Source of the DNA: JBGPLJ01 sp035644395
Lineage (GTDB): Bacteria; Pseudomonadota; Gammaproteobacteria; Steroidobacterales; Steroidobacteraceae
Reading direction: 5' to 3'
Assembly (NCBI GenBank): GCA_035644395.1
Contig: DASQOR010000059.1
Coordinates: forward strand, 174,921 to 238,920
Length of the DNA: 64,000 bases
The notes beneath the pieces were generated by a model that saw nothing but the letters and a program-made list of their open reading frames with translations, had not been told where the DNA came from and ran no database searches. A program made the position numbers and the translations under genes. Below are positions 1 to 7,570 of this stretch, piece by piece (position 1 is the first letter of the stretch; every line of letters begins with the position of its first letter).

Positions 1-571
1 AAAGCGGCGCGAGCGCGAGACGATGCGTGTGCGCGCGTGGCAGATCGCCGATGACGAATCGCAGGGGATGTCGCGGGCCGATCTCTTCATCGCGATAGCT
101 GAGGGCAAGCATGACGCAGGTGCGGTGAATTCGCCGCCCGAGGTACTTGACGAGGTCCAGCGTCGCTTCATCGGCCCATTGCATGTCCTCGAACACCACG
201 AGCGCAGGCGCGCTCGAGAGATCGTCCAGCAGTGCGTGGAAGATGACGTCGCGGCTCACATCGGCCGCGGCGGCCGCGGAGAGTGCACCTGGAATCTGTC
301 GCGCGATGTCGTGAAGAGGCGCGAGCGGCCGGGGCGTGAACAGCGCGTCGCAGGCGCCCCAGAGTACGCGCACACGACAGTGTTGCTTTGCGAAGTCGTG
401 GAGGAGCGACGTCTTTCCAACGCCAGCTTCCCCGCGGACGAGCGCCATGCAGCCGGCGTGTTCCACCGCGGCGCCGAGCCATTGCTTCAGGTCCGCTAGA
501 TCCCGTTCACGCTCGAGCAATTCCGTGAGTGGACGGCTTGAGGGAGGGAGGCGTGTGCGCTCACGGTGCAT
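1..571 (-). CDS. P-loop ATPase domain of a LuxR/MalT-type signalling protein, N-terminal part (cut by window edge)
   Basis: Translating the minus strand from an ATG at 571 gives 190 open codons running off the window start. Walker A (GEAGVGKTS, residues 47-55) and a Walker B-like LVVFEDMQWAD (about 124-134) are clear. The stretch before Walker A (LLERERDLADLKQWL) is the usual lead-in of AAA_16-type ATPases that carry a C-terminal LuxR helix-turn-helix or TPR region. Such proteins are large (800-1000 residues) ATP-dependent transcription regulators, but the part that would decide this lies outside the window. An in-frame extension upstream of 571 is open, so the start is a best guess. Cytoplasmic; the target is unknown. 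Confidence 0.75.
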   Translation of the reverse strand, partial: MHRERTRLPPSSRPLTELLERERDLADLKQWLGAAVEHAGCMALVRGEAGVGKTSLLHDFAKQHCRVRVLWGACDALFTPRPLAPLHDIARQIPGALSAAAAADVSRDVIFHALLDDLSSAPALVVFEDMQWADEATLDLVKYLGRRIHRTCVMLALSYRDEEIGPRHPLRFVIGDLPRAHTHRLALAPL

Positions 572-736
572 CGCGGCGAGGTACCCGGTGCTGGCGTTAT
601 GAAGTTTCTCCGCGGATACAGCATCCCCCCGGCCGCCGGGGCCGTCTTGAATCTCATCTGAAAGCTTCCTGAAAGTAGGCTCGGCCCCGGCCGACCCGCA
701 CGACGAAGGCCGCCGGCCTTGCAAATGGTCGACGCA

Positions 737-1387
737 TCAAGCCGCTGCGGCGGGCGCCGCCGCCTCGGCAAGCGTGCGCTGCCAGGCGGGCAGGGCGTTC
801 AGCGCCGCGAACCAGCGGCGGATCTCCGCGTACGGAGCGAGTGGAATACCCGCAGGTCCCGCAATGTTAAGCGCGGCGCCGATCGAGAAGTCCGCGAGCG
901 AAAGCGCGTTGCCGGCAATGAACGAACGGCCCTTGAGATGGCCGTCGAGCACGCGGGCATTGCGTTCGAAGGGTTCCTGCACTTTCTCGAGCGCGGCACG
1001 ATCCGGCTCCATGATGCCCATCAGATGCCGCTTGACGAAGTTCTCGAAGATGAACACGGCGCAGTTCGGGTCCCAGTGCGCAAGATTCCAGAACTGCCAG
1101 CGCGTCACGTCGAGCCGGGCCCGGTCGTCCTTCGGCAGGAGATTCGCTTCGGGCTTCTGCAGGGCGAGGTACTGGATGATCGCTTCGGATTCCCACAGCA
1201 CCCAGTCACCGTCCTTCATGGTCGGCATGCGCATGTTGGGATTCATGGCGGCGTAGTCGCTTGCCTTGTGTGCGCCCTGGCGCATGTCGAGGAAGCGGAT
1301 CTGGCAGTCGAGCCCCAGGTGATTGGCGACCGCCATCACTTTGAAGGCCCGGGGGCTCGGAGGAAATACGTAGAGCTCGATCGACAT
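737..1387 (-). CDS. Glutathione S-transferase family protein
   Basis: A 216-residue cytosolic GST-like protein. The N-terminal thioredoxin-fold part starts MSIELYVFPPSPRAFKV, with the SPRA segment where the catalytic Ser/Tyr of bacterial GSTs lies. MRMPTMKDGDWVLWESEAI (residues about 51-69) is the cis-Pro and glutathione gamma-glutamyl binding motif (xPxL...ESxAI). The C-terminal helical domain contains LADFSIGAAL, the usual N-capping/hydrophobic staple region. It is the last gene of an arsR-SRPBCC-GST run (30 bases after the SRPBCC stop), so it is probably controlled by the ArsR-type repressor. The substrate is unknown; conjugation of an electrophilic xenobiotic or endogenous aldehyde is the family role. 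A GC-rich 15-base palindrome at 706-720 follows the stop but lacks a T-run. Confidence 0.9.
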   Translation of the reverse strand: MSIELYVFPPSPRAFKVMAVANHLGLDCQIRFLDMRQGAHKASDYAAMNPNMRMPTMKDGDWVLWESEAIIQYLALQKPEANLLPKDDRARLDVTRWQFWNLAHWDPNCAVFIFENFVKRHLMGIMEPDRAALEKVQEPFERNARVLDGHLKGRSFIAGNALSLADFSIGAALNIAGPAGIPLAPYAEIRRWFAALNALPAWQRTLAEAAAPAAAA

Positions 1388-1417
1388 GGGCGTCTCCTTG
1401 TTGTGTTCGCTGAAGTT

Positions 1418-1897
1418 TCAGTCGTGCTTGCCGGCGACCGCCTGCGAGTAGAGGGCGAGCAGGCCCGGCCAGCCGTTGTCGACATCGTTGCGCATTTTCG
1501 CACCGTCCGCGGGGCCCATGCGATCGAAGTCGCGATGTTCCACTTCCACCCGCGTCCGTTCCGGGCCTTCTTCGATGAAGCGGACCTCGATCTCGGAGAG
1601 GGAGGATTGCGCCGGCTTCCACTGCGCCGTGACCTCCCAGCTGAAGACGACGCGGCGGTTCGGCTCCCACACGAGCACGTGGCCGGGGCTGCATTCGCTC
1701 CCATCCTGGTGCCTCGTGCGCCAGCGCCCGCCGACGAAGGGCTCGATGATCGATTCGACGAGCGGGGCGGTGCCGATGCCATGCGATTTCGGCCACCATG
1801 AGTCGATGCGCGCGGTGAAGACCTCGAAGGCGGTGGCGACGTCGGCGCCGACGACGAGACTCTTTCGCACCGGGGCGATGGCGACGGTTCGATTCAT
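1418..1897 (-). CDS. SRPBCC (AHSA1/START-like) domain protein
   Basis: A 159-residue protein of the SRPBCC ligand-binding fold. The pattern is typical of AHSA1-like proteins: an early VVGADVATAFEVFT segment, the FVGGRWR turn, VLVWEPNRRVVFSWE strands, RVEVEHRDF near the end, and a C-terminal helix with GWPGLLALYSQ. Members bind hydrophobic ligands in a deep cavity; those sitting beside ArsR regulators are common in proteobacteria and their ligand is rarely known. Six bases separate it from the upstream arsR-type gene, and an AAGG sequence precedes the ATG, so the two are co-transcribed and probably co-translated. It is most likely an accessory stress or detoxification protein acting with the downstream GST. 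Confidence 0.88.
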   Translation of the reverse strand: MNRTVAIAPVRKSLVVGADVATAFEVFTARIDSWWPKSHGIGTAPLVESIIEPFVGGRWRTRHQDGSECSPGHVLVWEPNRRVVFSWEVTAQWKPAQSSLSEIEVRFIEEGPERTRVEVEHRDFDRMGPADGAKMRNDVDNGWPGLLALYSQAVAGKHD

Positions 1898-1903
1898 GCG
1901 GGT

Positions 1904-2233
1904 TCAGCCTTGTTTCGCTTTTTTGCGCGCGCGGGCGACGCGCTCCGCTTCGGCCTGAAAGTTGACGAGTGCATGGTCCCAGAACTGATCGAACCAGGCG
2001 CGCAACGGGCCGAGCCCGTTCGGATCGATGTAGTACACGCGGCGCGTGCCTTCCGCCCGGTCGACGACGAGGCCGGCGTTTTTCAGCACCTTGAGATGTT
2101 GTGACACGGCCGGCCGGCTGACCGGGAGCTTTTCGGCGATGGCGCCGACCGAACGCGGCCCATCGCGCAGTTGCTCGAGGATCTTGCGGCGCGTCGGGTC
2201 GGCGAGGGACACCAGGGCCTTTGCGTAAGTCAT
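1904..2233 (-). CDS. ArsR family winged-helix transcriptional regulator
   Basis: A 109-residue winged-helix protein. The helix-turn-helix is in VGAIAEKLPVSRPAVSQHLKV (residues about 30-50, split here by family motif SRPAVSQHL), followed by a wing ending RRVYYIDPNG. The N-terminal ALVSLADPTRRKILEQL is the classic ArsR/SmtB opening. No metal-binding Cys cluster is visible, so this belongs to the non-metal ArsR group usually paired with SRPBCC proteins. It is first in the operon with the SRPBCC and GST genes. Two adjacent GTAAG...CTTAC palindromes overlap and precede its ATG, the expected layout for autorepression. Confidence 0.92.
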   Translation of the reverse strand: MTYAKALVSLADPTRRKILEQLRDGPRSVGAIAEKLPVSRPAVSQHLKVLKNAGLVVDRAEGTRRVYYIDPNGLGPLRAWFDQFWDHALVNFQAEAERVARARKKAKQG

Positions 2234-2257
2234 GACTTACGGTAAGCGGAAGCTTAC
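2225..2257. promoter_or_regulatory. Tandem palindromic operator, probably for the ArsR-type regulator
   Basis: Two inverted repeats lie next to each other: a perfect 16-base palindrome GTAAGTCATGACTTAC at 2225-2240, which contains the start codon of the regulator, and GTAAGC-GGAA-GCTTAC at 2242-2257. Both have GTAAG/CTTAC arms and their centres are 17 bases apart. ArsR-family dimers bind such palindromes over their own promoter or start. Binding is inferred from position and symmetry. Confidence 0.7.
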
Positions 2258-2332
2258 GGCATGTCAAGCGGCGGCGCCCGTGCAAGCAAGAATCGGAGTG
2301 TCGCCGGCCGGCGGCAGACGTAGAGTACGGCG

Positions 2333-3052
2333 ATGACCGCAGCTCATCGCATCGAGCACATCGACTGGACGCGAGTGGGCGAACGGCTGGACGGCGACGG
2401 CTGCGCAATCGTCACGGGCCTTCTCGCGCCGGCGCAAGCGCAGGATCTCATCGAGTGCTATGCAGCCGCGGAGCGCTTTCGAAGCCGGGTCGTGATGAGC
2501 CGGCACAATTTTGGGCGCGGCGAGTACCAGTATTTTCGCTACCCGTTGCCGGAACTCGTGGACGGGCTGCGCTCGGCTTTCTATCCATCGCTCGCAATCA
2601 TCGCCAATCGCTGGCAGGAAGCGTTGCGCAGCGACATTCGCTATCCCGCGAGCCATGCCGCCTTTCTTGAACGCTGTCACGCGGCCGGCCAGACGGAGCC
2701 GACGCCGCTGCTGCTGAAGTACGAGGCAGGCGATTACAACTGCCTTCACCAGGATCTCTACGGCGAGCACGTGTTCCCGATCCAGGTCGCGGTGCTGCTG
2801 TCGGAGCCGGAACGCGACTTCACGGGCGGCGAATTCGTCCTGACGGAGCAGCGCCCGCGCATGCAGTCGCGGGCCGAAGTGGTGCCGCTCCATCTCGGTG
2901 ACGCCGTCATCTTCCCGGTGCGCTACCGTCCGGTGCAGGGAACACGCGGCATTTACCGGGTCAACATGCGGCACGGTGTGAGCCGCATCCGCTCGGGACA
3001 TCGCGTGACGCTCGGCATCATCTTCCACGACGCCGGGGGCCATCAGTTATAG
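2333..3052 (+). CDS. 2OG-Fe(II) oxygenase
   Basis: A 239-residue dioxygenase with the double-stranded beta-helix metal triad visible as H139-x-D141 (CLHQDLYG) and H214 (RHGVSRIRSG), with R224 ten residues later as the expected 2-oxoglutarate carboxylate ligand. The GGEFVLTEQ strand and VIFPVRYRPVQG are typical of the prolyl-hydroxylase-like 2OG-Fe(II) family. It oxidises an unidentified substrate with O2 and 2-oxoglutarate in the cytoplasm; no signal peptide is seen. It is divergent from arsR and stands eight bases before an exported protein gene. The substrate could be protein, nucleic acid base or small molecule; the sequence does not decide. Confidence 0.88.
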   Translation: MTAAHRIEHIDWTRVGERLDGDGCAIVTGLLAPAQAQDLIECYAAAERFRSRVVMSRHNFGRGEYQYFRYPLPELVDGLRSAFYPSLAIIANRWQEALRSDIRYPASHAAFLERCHAAGQTEPTPLLLKYEAGDYNCLHQDLYGEHVFPIQVAVLLSEPERDFTGGEFVLTEQRPRMQSRAEVVPLHLGDAVIFPVRYRPVQGTRGIYRVNMRHGVSRIRSGHRVTLGIIFHDAGGHQL

Positions 3053-3060
3053 TTGCGGGC

Positions 3061-4359
3061 ATGAAAAATCCTGCAGCCTGCGCATTGCTGGCCTCGTTGA
3101 TCCTCGTGCCCGTCACGATTTTCGCCGCCGTCAAGGGCTGGCCGCAGATCGGTCCGTTCTCGCCCGGCATGACTTTCAGCGAAGCGCGCGCGGCGGCGCC
3201 GAGCCTCACCTGGAAAGACGGGCAGGTGGCGCCGTTCACGAAAACGGTGCGGTCGATCGTCGCCGACAACGCGGTCACGCTCGGCGGCCTTGCGCAGGCC
3301 GTGGAGATGCAGCCCGGCTATCTCGAGAATTACCGCGAGACCTTCCAGTACACGCACGCCGTCGCCGATGCGGCCGAGTGCGAGCGCCTGACGCTGCCCG
3401 TCGTGGCCGACGTCGAGCGCATCGTCGGCAGTCTCGCCGCGACGCCGAAGTACGACACGCAGCCGATCTCCGATACGACCTACCATGAATTCAAGCAGGT
3501 CGGCACGAGTTCCACGATCAGCTTCGAGACCAATGAAGACGCGGCCAGGAAGCCGCGCACGATGGACCCCATCTGGCGTCTCGGCGTGGCGCAGCACTCG
3601 GCGAAGGAAACGACGGTCCAGGTGGGATCGATGTACGCCCGCGACGACAAGAACGCGAGGGTCTGCCGCATCACGACGATCGTCGAATACGCCCCGGTCG
3701 CCATACCGACGGTGCGCATGGAGTTCGATCCGTCGATGGTGCTCGAGCAAGCGAGCATCGGCCTCAAGCACATCAGCCTCGAGGGCGTGACCCTGCCGTC
3801 CGATACGCTCGAGCTGCCGACGGACTGCGATGTCGCGCGGCAGACCGGCCAGCTCTCCTGCTCGCTCGACGCGAAGCAGGGCAGTTCCGAGATCCTTGCC
3901 GCCGCCATCGTCCGCATCCGCACGCTCCGCCTCAATCCGGCGAAGCTCGACCCGGACAACCTGACGTTCCTCCGGATCACCGTGCCCGTAGTGCTCGCGA
4001 AGTCGGATCACCACGCCATCGATTTCCTGAAGGCGCCGCGCGCCAAGCTCGCGGACGTGAGCTGGACATCACGCCCATCGGCCGCGGAGCTCGAATCGGT
4101 TTATCCGAGCAAGCTGCTCGCGGAAGGCAAGACCGCGCATCTCGACCTGGCGTGCCAGATCCAGGTGGACGGCTCGCTCATTTGCGCCGATGGAAACATG
4201 AAACCGCCTGCGGATCCGAAGGCGCTCGAGGACTACAAGGCGTTCGTGCGCGCGGGCGTCGCAATCATGAGCCTTTACGTCTCGGGGCCGAAGCTCAAGT
4301 CGGGCGCTGCCGCGGCGGGCACGGTCATCGCGACCCCCGTCAGCTTCAAACCGGAGTAG
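3061..4359 (+). CDS. Exported protein with TonB C-terminal-like domain, unknown function
   Basis: A 432-residue protein with an N-terminal signal sequence (hydrophobic ALLASLILVPVTIFAA). The middle part is not recognised. The last 95 residues resemble the TonB C-terminal fold: PSAAELESVYPSKLLAEGK, then LDLACQIQVDGSLICAD, and finally LKSGAAAAGTVIATPVSF, which parallels the AxxYPxxAxxxGxxGxxxLxCxVxxDGxLxxC ... GxxVAGTVxxPIxF pattern of TonB-like proteins. It lacks the proline-rich periplasmic linker of true TonB. The region from about residue 232 onward is paralogous to the next exported gene at 5020-5760 (shared LKHISLEG/WKHLSIEG and YPSKLL/YPSDLL blocks). A periplasmic role is likely; energy transduction is unproven. 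Confidence 0.6.
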   Translation: MKNPAACALLASLILVPVTIFAAVKGWPQIGPFSPGMTFSEARAAAPSLTWKDGQVAPFTKTVRSIVADNAVTLGGLAQAVEMQPGYLENYRETFQYTHAVADAAECERLTLPVVADVERIVGSLAATPKYDTQPISDTTYHEFKQVGTSSTISFETNEDAARKPRTMDPIWRLGVAQHSAKETTVQVGSMYARDDKNARVCRITTIVEYAPVAIPTVRMEFDPSMVLEQASIGLKHISLEGVTLPSDTLELPTDCDVARQTGQLSCSLDAKQGSSEILAAAIVRIRTLRLNPAKLDPDNLTFLRITVPVVLAKSDHHAIDFLKAPRAKLADVSWTSRPSAAELESVYPSKLLAEGKTAHLDLACQIQVDGSLICADGNMKPPADPKALEDYKAFVRAGVAIMSLYVSGPKLKSGAAAAGTVIATPVSFKPE

Positions 4360-4372
4360 GGCGACGGCGACC

Positions 4373-4972
4373 ATGGCCTGGCTGCAACCCGTCACGCTGA
4401 AGAGCTCCTACGTCACGCTCGAGCCGCTCTGCCAGGCGCACGATGCGGATCTCATCGAAGCGACGAGCGACGGCCAGCTCTGGAACCTCTGGTATACCTC
4501 CGTGCCGAGCCCCGAGGAGATGAGGGGCGAGATCGACCGCCGTCTGCGCCTGCTCGCGGAAGGCACGATGTTGCCGTTCGCCGTCATCCACAACGAGACC
4601 CGCAAGGCGGTCGGCATGACGACGTATATGAATGTCGACGCCGCGCACAAGCGCGTCGAGATCGGCTCGACCTGGTATCGGCGCAGCGTGCAGCGAACGC
4701 CGCTCAACACGCACTGCAAGCTGCTGCTGCTTGCTCACGCCTTCGACACGCTCGACTGCATCGCGGTGGAGTTTCGCACTCATTTCTTCAATCGCCAGAG
4801 TCGCGCGGGCATCGAGCGCCTCGGCGCGAAGCTCGACGGGATCCTGCGCGACCACCAGCGTGCGAAAAATGGGACGCTGCGGGACACGGCGGTGTACAGC
4901 ATCATTGCGGGCGAGTGGCCGACGGTACGCGCGCATCTCATGCACCAGCTGGCGAAGCCGCGGGACCCGTGA
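4373..4972 (+). CDS. GNAT family N-acetyltransferase (RimJ/RimL-like)
   Basis: A 199-residue protein of the RimJ/RimL-type GNAT group. It opens with SYVTLEPLCQAHDADLIEA, a typical beta1-helix1 of this family. The central PFAVIHNETRKAVGMTTYM corresponds to the strands before the acetyl-CoA site, followed by a substrate-facing IGSTWYRR. The distal FFNRQSRAGIERLGAKLDG matches the N-x2-S-x2-xxExLGF motif of RimL-type enzymes. It transfers acetyl from acetyl-CoA to an amine; the acceptor is unknown. It starts 13 bases after the preceding gene and lies between two paralogous exported proteins, which may be coincidence. Confidence 0.85.
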   Translation: MAWLQPVTLKSSYVTLEPLCQAHDADLIEATSDGQLWNLWYTSVPSPEEMRGEIDRRLRLLAEGTMLPFAVIHNETRKAVGMTTYMNVDAAHKRVEIGSTWYRRSVQRTPLNTHCKLLLLAHAFDTLDCIAVEFRTHFFNRQSRAGIERLGAKLDGILRDHQRAKNGTLRDTAVYSIIAGEWPTVRAHLMHQLAKPRDP

Positions 4973-5019
4973 ATCCGGGGGCATTGGCTTCCGGAACCGG
5001 TAGCAGTAGGCTAGGGAGC

Positions 5020-5760
5020 ATGAGGAGTCGGGGAACAATGCAGGGAGTGGCCGCCCTCGCGCTCGCCGCGATCGGCATCCTCGCGAGCGGCGAGAGTCTC
5101 AAGACCGAGACCATCCGCTTCAATTCATTGCACCTCCTCGAAAGGCCGTCGATCGCGTGGAAGCACCTGAGCATCGAGGGCATGAAGTTCGACGTGCCTG
5201 CGATCGAGGTGGACCTCAATTGCCTCATCGACCGCCGGTCGGGCGCGCTCGAATGCGACCGCGCCGAGGGCGAATTCGCCGACGCGAACTATATCGTCGC
5301 CGCCATTCGCCGCACCCGCGCCATGCGCGTCGATACGACCGAGCTCAAGGTGGACAGCTCGGTCGCAGTCCGGACGATCGTGACCGTGACGCTCTCCAAT
5401 CGCGATCGGCAGCCGCTCCAGCTTCGCAGCGCACAGAGACTCACGATGGGGGATGTCCAGTGGGCGGCGACGCCGACCGCGGCGGACCTCGCGGCGGTTT
5501 ATCCGAGCGATCTGCTGCAGCAGGGCGTGACGGCAACGGTGCCGCTCCTCTGCCAGATCGAGGCCGATCAGTCCGTCCTCTGTGACGCGGTCGATGCCAG
5601 CCCGTCGGGCGACAACGCGTCGCGAGACCGGTCGCAGAAGTTCTCGTTTGCCGGCAAGGCGCTGATGACTCGCTACATCGCGACACCGACACTGAAGTCG
5701 GGCGCGCCGTCGGCCGGCGCCGTGATCGCCACCCAGGTCGTCTTCAAGCCCCAGGACTGA
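5020..5760 (+). CDS. Exported protein with TonB C-terminal-like domain, paralogue of the gene at 3061
   Basis: The ATG at 5020, preceded by a GGGAG ribosome site, is preferred; a longer in-frame form would begin at 4915 inside the GNAT gene and adds no recognisable sequence. The 246-residue product has a short signal segment (VAALALAAIGILASG). It then matches the second half of the 3061-4359 product block for block: WKHLSIEGMKFD, VDLNCLIDRRSGALEC, AAVYPSDLLQQGVTATVP, LLCQIEADQSVLCD and a final GAVIATQVVFKP. It is therefore a truncated paralogue lacking the roughly 230-residue N-terminal part. The TonB-C-like fold is inferred from the pattern. It ends in a TGATG overlap with the threonine synthase start. 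Confidence 0.6.
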   Translation: MRSRGTMQGVAALALAAIGILASGESLKTETIRFNSLHLLERPSIAWKHLSIEGMKFDVPAIEVDLNCLIDRRSGALECDRAEGEFADANYIVAAIRRTRAMRVDTTELKVDSSVAVRTIVTVTLSNRDRQPLQLRSAQRLTMGDVQWAATPTAADLAAVYPSDLLQQGVTATVPLLCQIEADQSVLCDAVDASPSGDNASRDRSQKFSFAGKALMTRYIATPTLKSGAPSAGAVIATQVVFKPQD

Positions 5761-6923
5761 TGCCGCCGCGGGTCGGTCGCGCGATGAACTCACCTCGACT
5801 CTCGCCTCACCTCTCGGGGTTGCGTTGCTTCGCGTGCGACACCGCGCACGATCCGCGAACGCTCCTCACGGTCTGCACTCGATGTGGGCTGCCGCTGCGC
5901 GTCGACTACGACGTAGCCGCCATCAAGCTCACGCTGCGCGATCTCGCCGGCCGGCCGGCGACGCTTTGGCGATACCGCGAGCTGCTGCCCATCGAGGAGG
6001 GCGCCGAGGTTTCCCTCGGCGAGGGTTTCACGCCGCTGATCGAAGTCGAGGAGCGCGTCTGGGTGAAGGACGAGGCGCGCAATCCCACGGGCTCATTCAA
6101 GGCACGCGGCATGGCGGTTGCCGTGTCGATGGCAAAGGAGCTCGGGGCGACGGCGTTGTCCGTGCCGTCTGCCGGCAACGCCGCCGGTGCGCTCGCTGCC
6201 TATGGCGCCCGAGCGGACCTGCCGGTGACCGTGGCCATGCCGCAAGACACGCCGAAGCCGTTCTTCGACGAATGCCGGCTCTATGGCGCGACGCTCCATT
6301 CGGTGCAGGGCACGATCGCGGATGCCGGCAAGTTCCTGCGCGAGCACGGCCCGCAGGGCAGCTTCGACATGTCGACGCTGCGCGAGCCGTATCGGATCGA
6401 AGGCAAGAAGACCATGGCTTATGAGCTTGTCGAGCAGCTGCTCGGCGAAGTGCCCGACGTCGTCCTGTATCCGACCGGCGGCGGCACCGGGCTCATCGGC
6501 ATGTGGAAGGCCTTCGATGAAATGGAAGCGCTCGGCTGGATCGCGAAGGGGCGGCGCCCGCGTTTCGTCTCGGTGCAGATGAGCGGTTGCGCGCCGGTCG
6601 TCAAGGGGTTCAGGGACGGCGCTGAGCGCACCGAGCCGTGGCCGAATCCCGAGACCCGTGCCTATGGCTTGCGAGTGCCATCGCCCCTGGGCGGATTTCT
6701 CTGCCTGCGTGCATTGCGCGCAACCCAGGGCACGGCGATTGCGATCGAGGATCCGGAGGCCGACGCGGCAACCCAGGCGCTCGCGTCGAGCTCGGGGATC
6801 GATGTGTGCCCGGAAGGGGGCGCGGCCTGGGCGGCGCTCGCGAAATTGCGGGCGAGCGGCTTTGTCCGGTCAACGGACAGCGTGGTCGTCTTCAACACCG
6901 GCACGGGATTGAAGTACCGTTGA
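5760..6923 (+). CDS. thrC: Threonine synthase
   Basis: A 387-residue PLP enzyme converting O-phosphohomoserine to threonine. It has the N-terminal zinc-ribbon-like CxxC...CxxC (LRCFACD ... CTRCG) of class I-type threonine synthases. The PLP lysine lies in NPTGSFKARGM, the phosphate-binding glycine loop is YPTGGGTGLIGM, and the C-terminal FNTGTGLKY is diagnostic. The start at 5760 overlaps the upstream stop (TGATG); an internal ATG at 5784 (MNSPRLSP) is an equally good candidate and would put the zinc ribbon at the usual distance. The stop overlaps the TTG start of the DNA glycosylase gene, so the two are translationally coupled. Confidence 0.92.
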   Translation: MPPRVGRAMNSPRLSPHLSGLRCFACDTAHDPRTLLTVCTRCGLPLRVDYDVAAIKLTLRDLAGRPATLWRYRELLPIEEGAEVSLGEGFTPLIEVEERVWVKDEARNPTGSFKARGMAVAVSMAKELGATALSVPSAGNAAGALAAYGARADLPVTVAMPQDTPKPFFDECRLYGATLHSVQGTIADAGKFLREHGPQGSFDMSTLREPYRIEGKKTMAYELVEQLLGEVPDVVLYPTGGGTGLIGMWKAFDEMEALGWIAKGRRPRFVSVQMSGCAPVVKGFRDGAERTEPWPNPETRAYGLRVPSPLGGFLCLRALRATQGTAIAIEDPEADAATQALASSSGIDVCPEGGAAWAALAKLRASGFVRSTDSVVVFNTGTGLKYR

Positions 6924-7570
6924 GCGGCCCCCTGACGATTTCGCGCCTCGCACGGCGCCAGCTGCCCGTCGATGCCGTGGCACTTGCGCGTTTTCTCATC
7001 GGCAAGATCCTGGTGCGCGAACTGTCGGCGGGTCGCCTGAGCGGACGCATCGTCGAGACGGAAGCGTACCCGGTCGGCGATTCGACGGGTTACGCCTTTC
7101 GCGGCCGCACCGAACGCAACGCGCCGCTCTTCATGAAGCGCGGCCACGCCTACATCCGGCTCATGTATGGCGCGTCGCATGGCCTGAACGTTTCCGCCGA
7201 ACGCGAAGGGGTCGGCGCCGCGGTGCTGATCCGCGCGCTCGTACCGATCGACGGCATCGGACTGATGCGCCGGCGGCGTGCGGGTGCGAAACTCGAAGAT
7301 CTCGCGCGCGGCCCCGGACGACTGACGGCCGCGCTCCGCATCGATCCGCGCTTCAATGCCGCGGATCTTTGCGAAAACCCCGTGCTCTGGATTGGCGCCA
7401 CGCTCAAAGGGTCGCCGCGGATCGGCGTAACGACGCGTATCGGCCTCTCGCGGGGGCAGGACCGGCCGCTGCGCTTCTACGAAGTCGGGAGTCCGTTCGT
7501 GAGCGGACCGCGACGATTGCTCATGGACCCGCGCGGTCGTACTAAAGCTCGACGCGGATCCCGAGGTTGA
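6920..7570 (+). CDS. DNA-3-methyladenine glycosylase (AAG/MPG family)
   Basis: The product begins at a TTG (6920) overlapping the threonine synthase stop as TTGA, giving about 216 residues. Hallmarks of the eukaryote-like AAG fold family are present: GRIVETEAYPVGD, with the catalytic Glu in ETEAY; RNAPLFMKRGHAYIRLMYG, carrying the intercalating/active-site Tyr region; LNVSAEREGVGAAVLIRAL; and a final RFYEVGSPFVSG. It excises alkylated purines from DNA in base-excision repair. The 3' end overlaps the convergent TonB receptor gene by 29 bases. A much longer in-frame upstream extension (to 6638) is antisense-free but overlaps thrC and is not used. Confidence 0.88.
   Translation: MSGPLTISRLARRQLPVDAVALARFLIGKILVRELSAGRLSGRIVETEAYPVGDSTGYAFRGRTERNAPLFMKRGHAYIRLMYGASHGLNVSAEREGVGAAVLIRALVPIDGIGLMRRRRAGAKLEDLARGPGRLTAALRIDPRFNAADLCENPVLWIGATLKGSPRIGVTTRIGLSRGQDRPLRFYEVGSPFVSGPRRLLMDPRGRTKARRGSRG

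Noticed and set aside
706..720. Palindrome AAGGCCGCCGGCCTT after the GST gene as a terminator
   Set aside because: Short stem and no following T-run; may be chance in GC-rich DNA.
4915..5019. Longer start of the second TonB-C-like exported protein
   Set aside because: It overlaps the GNAT gene by 58 bases and adds an uncharged Gly/Ala leader with no similarity; the ATG at 5020 has a ribosome site and starts the signal segment.
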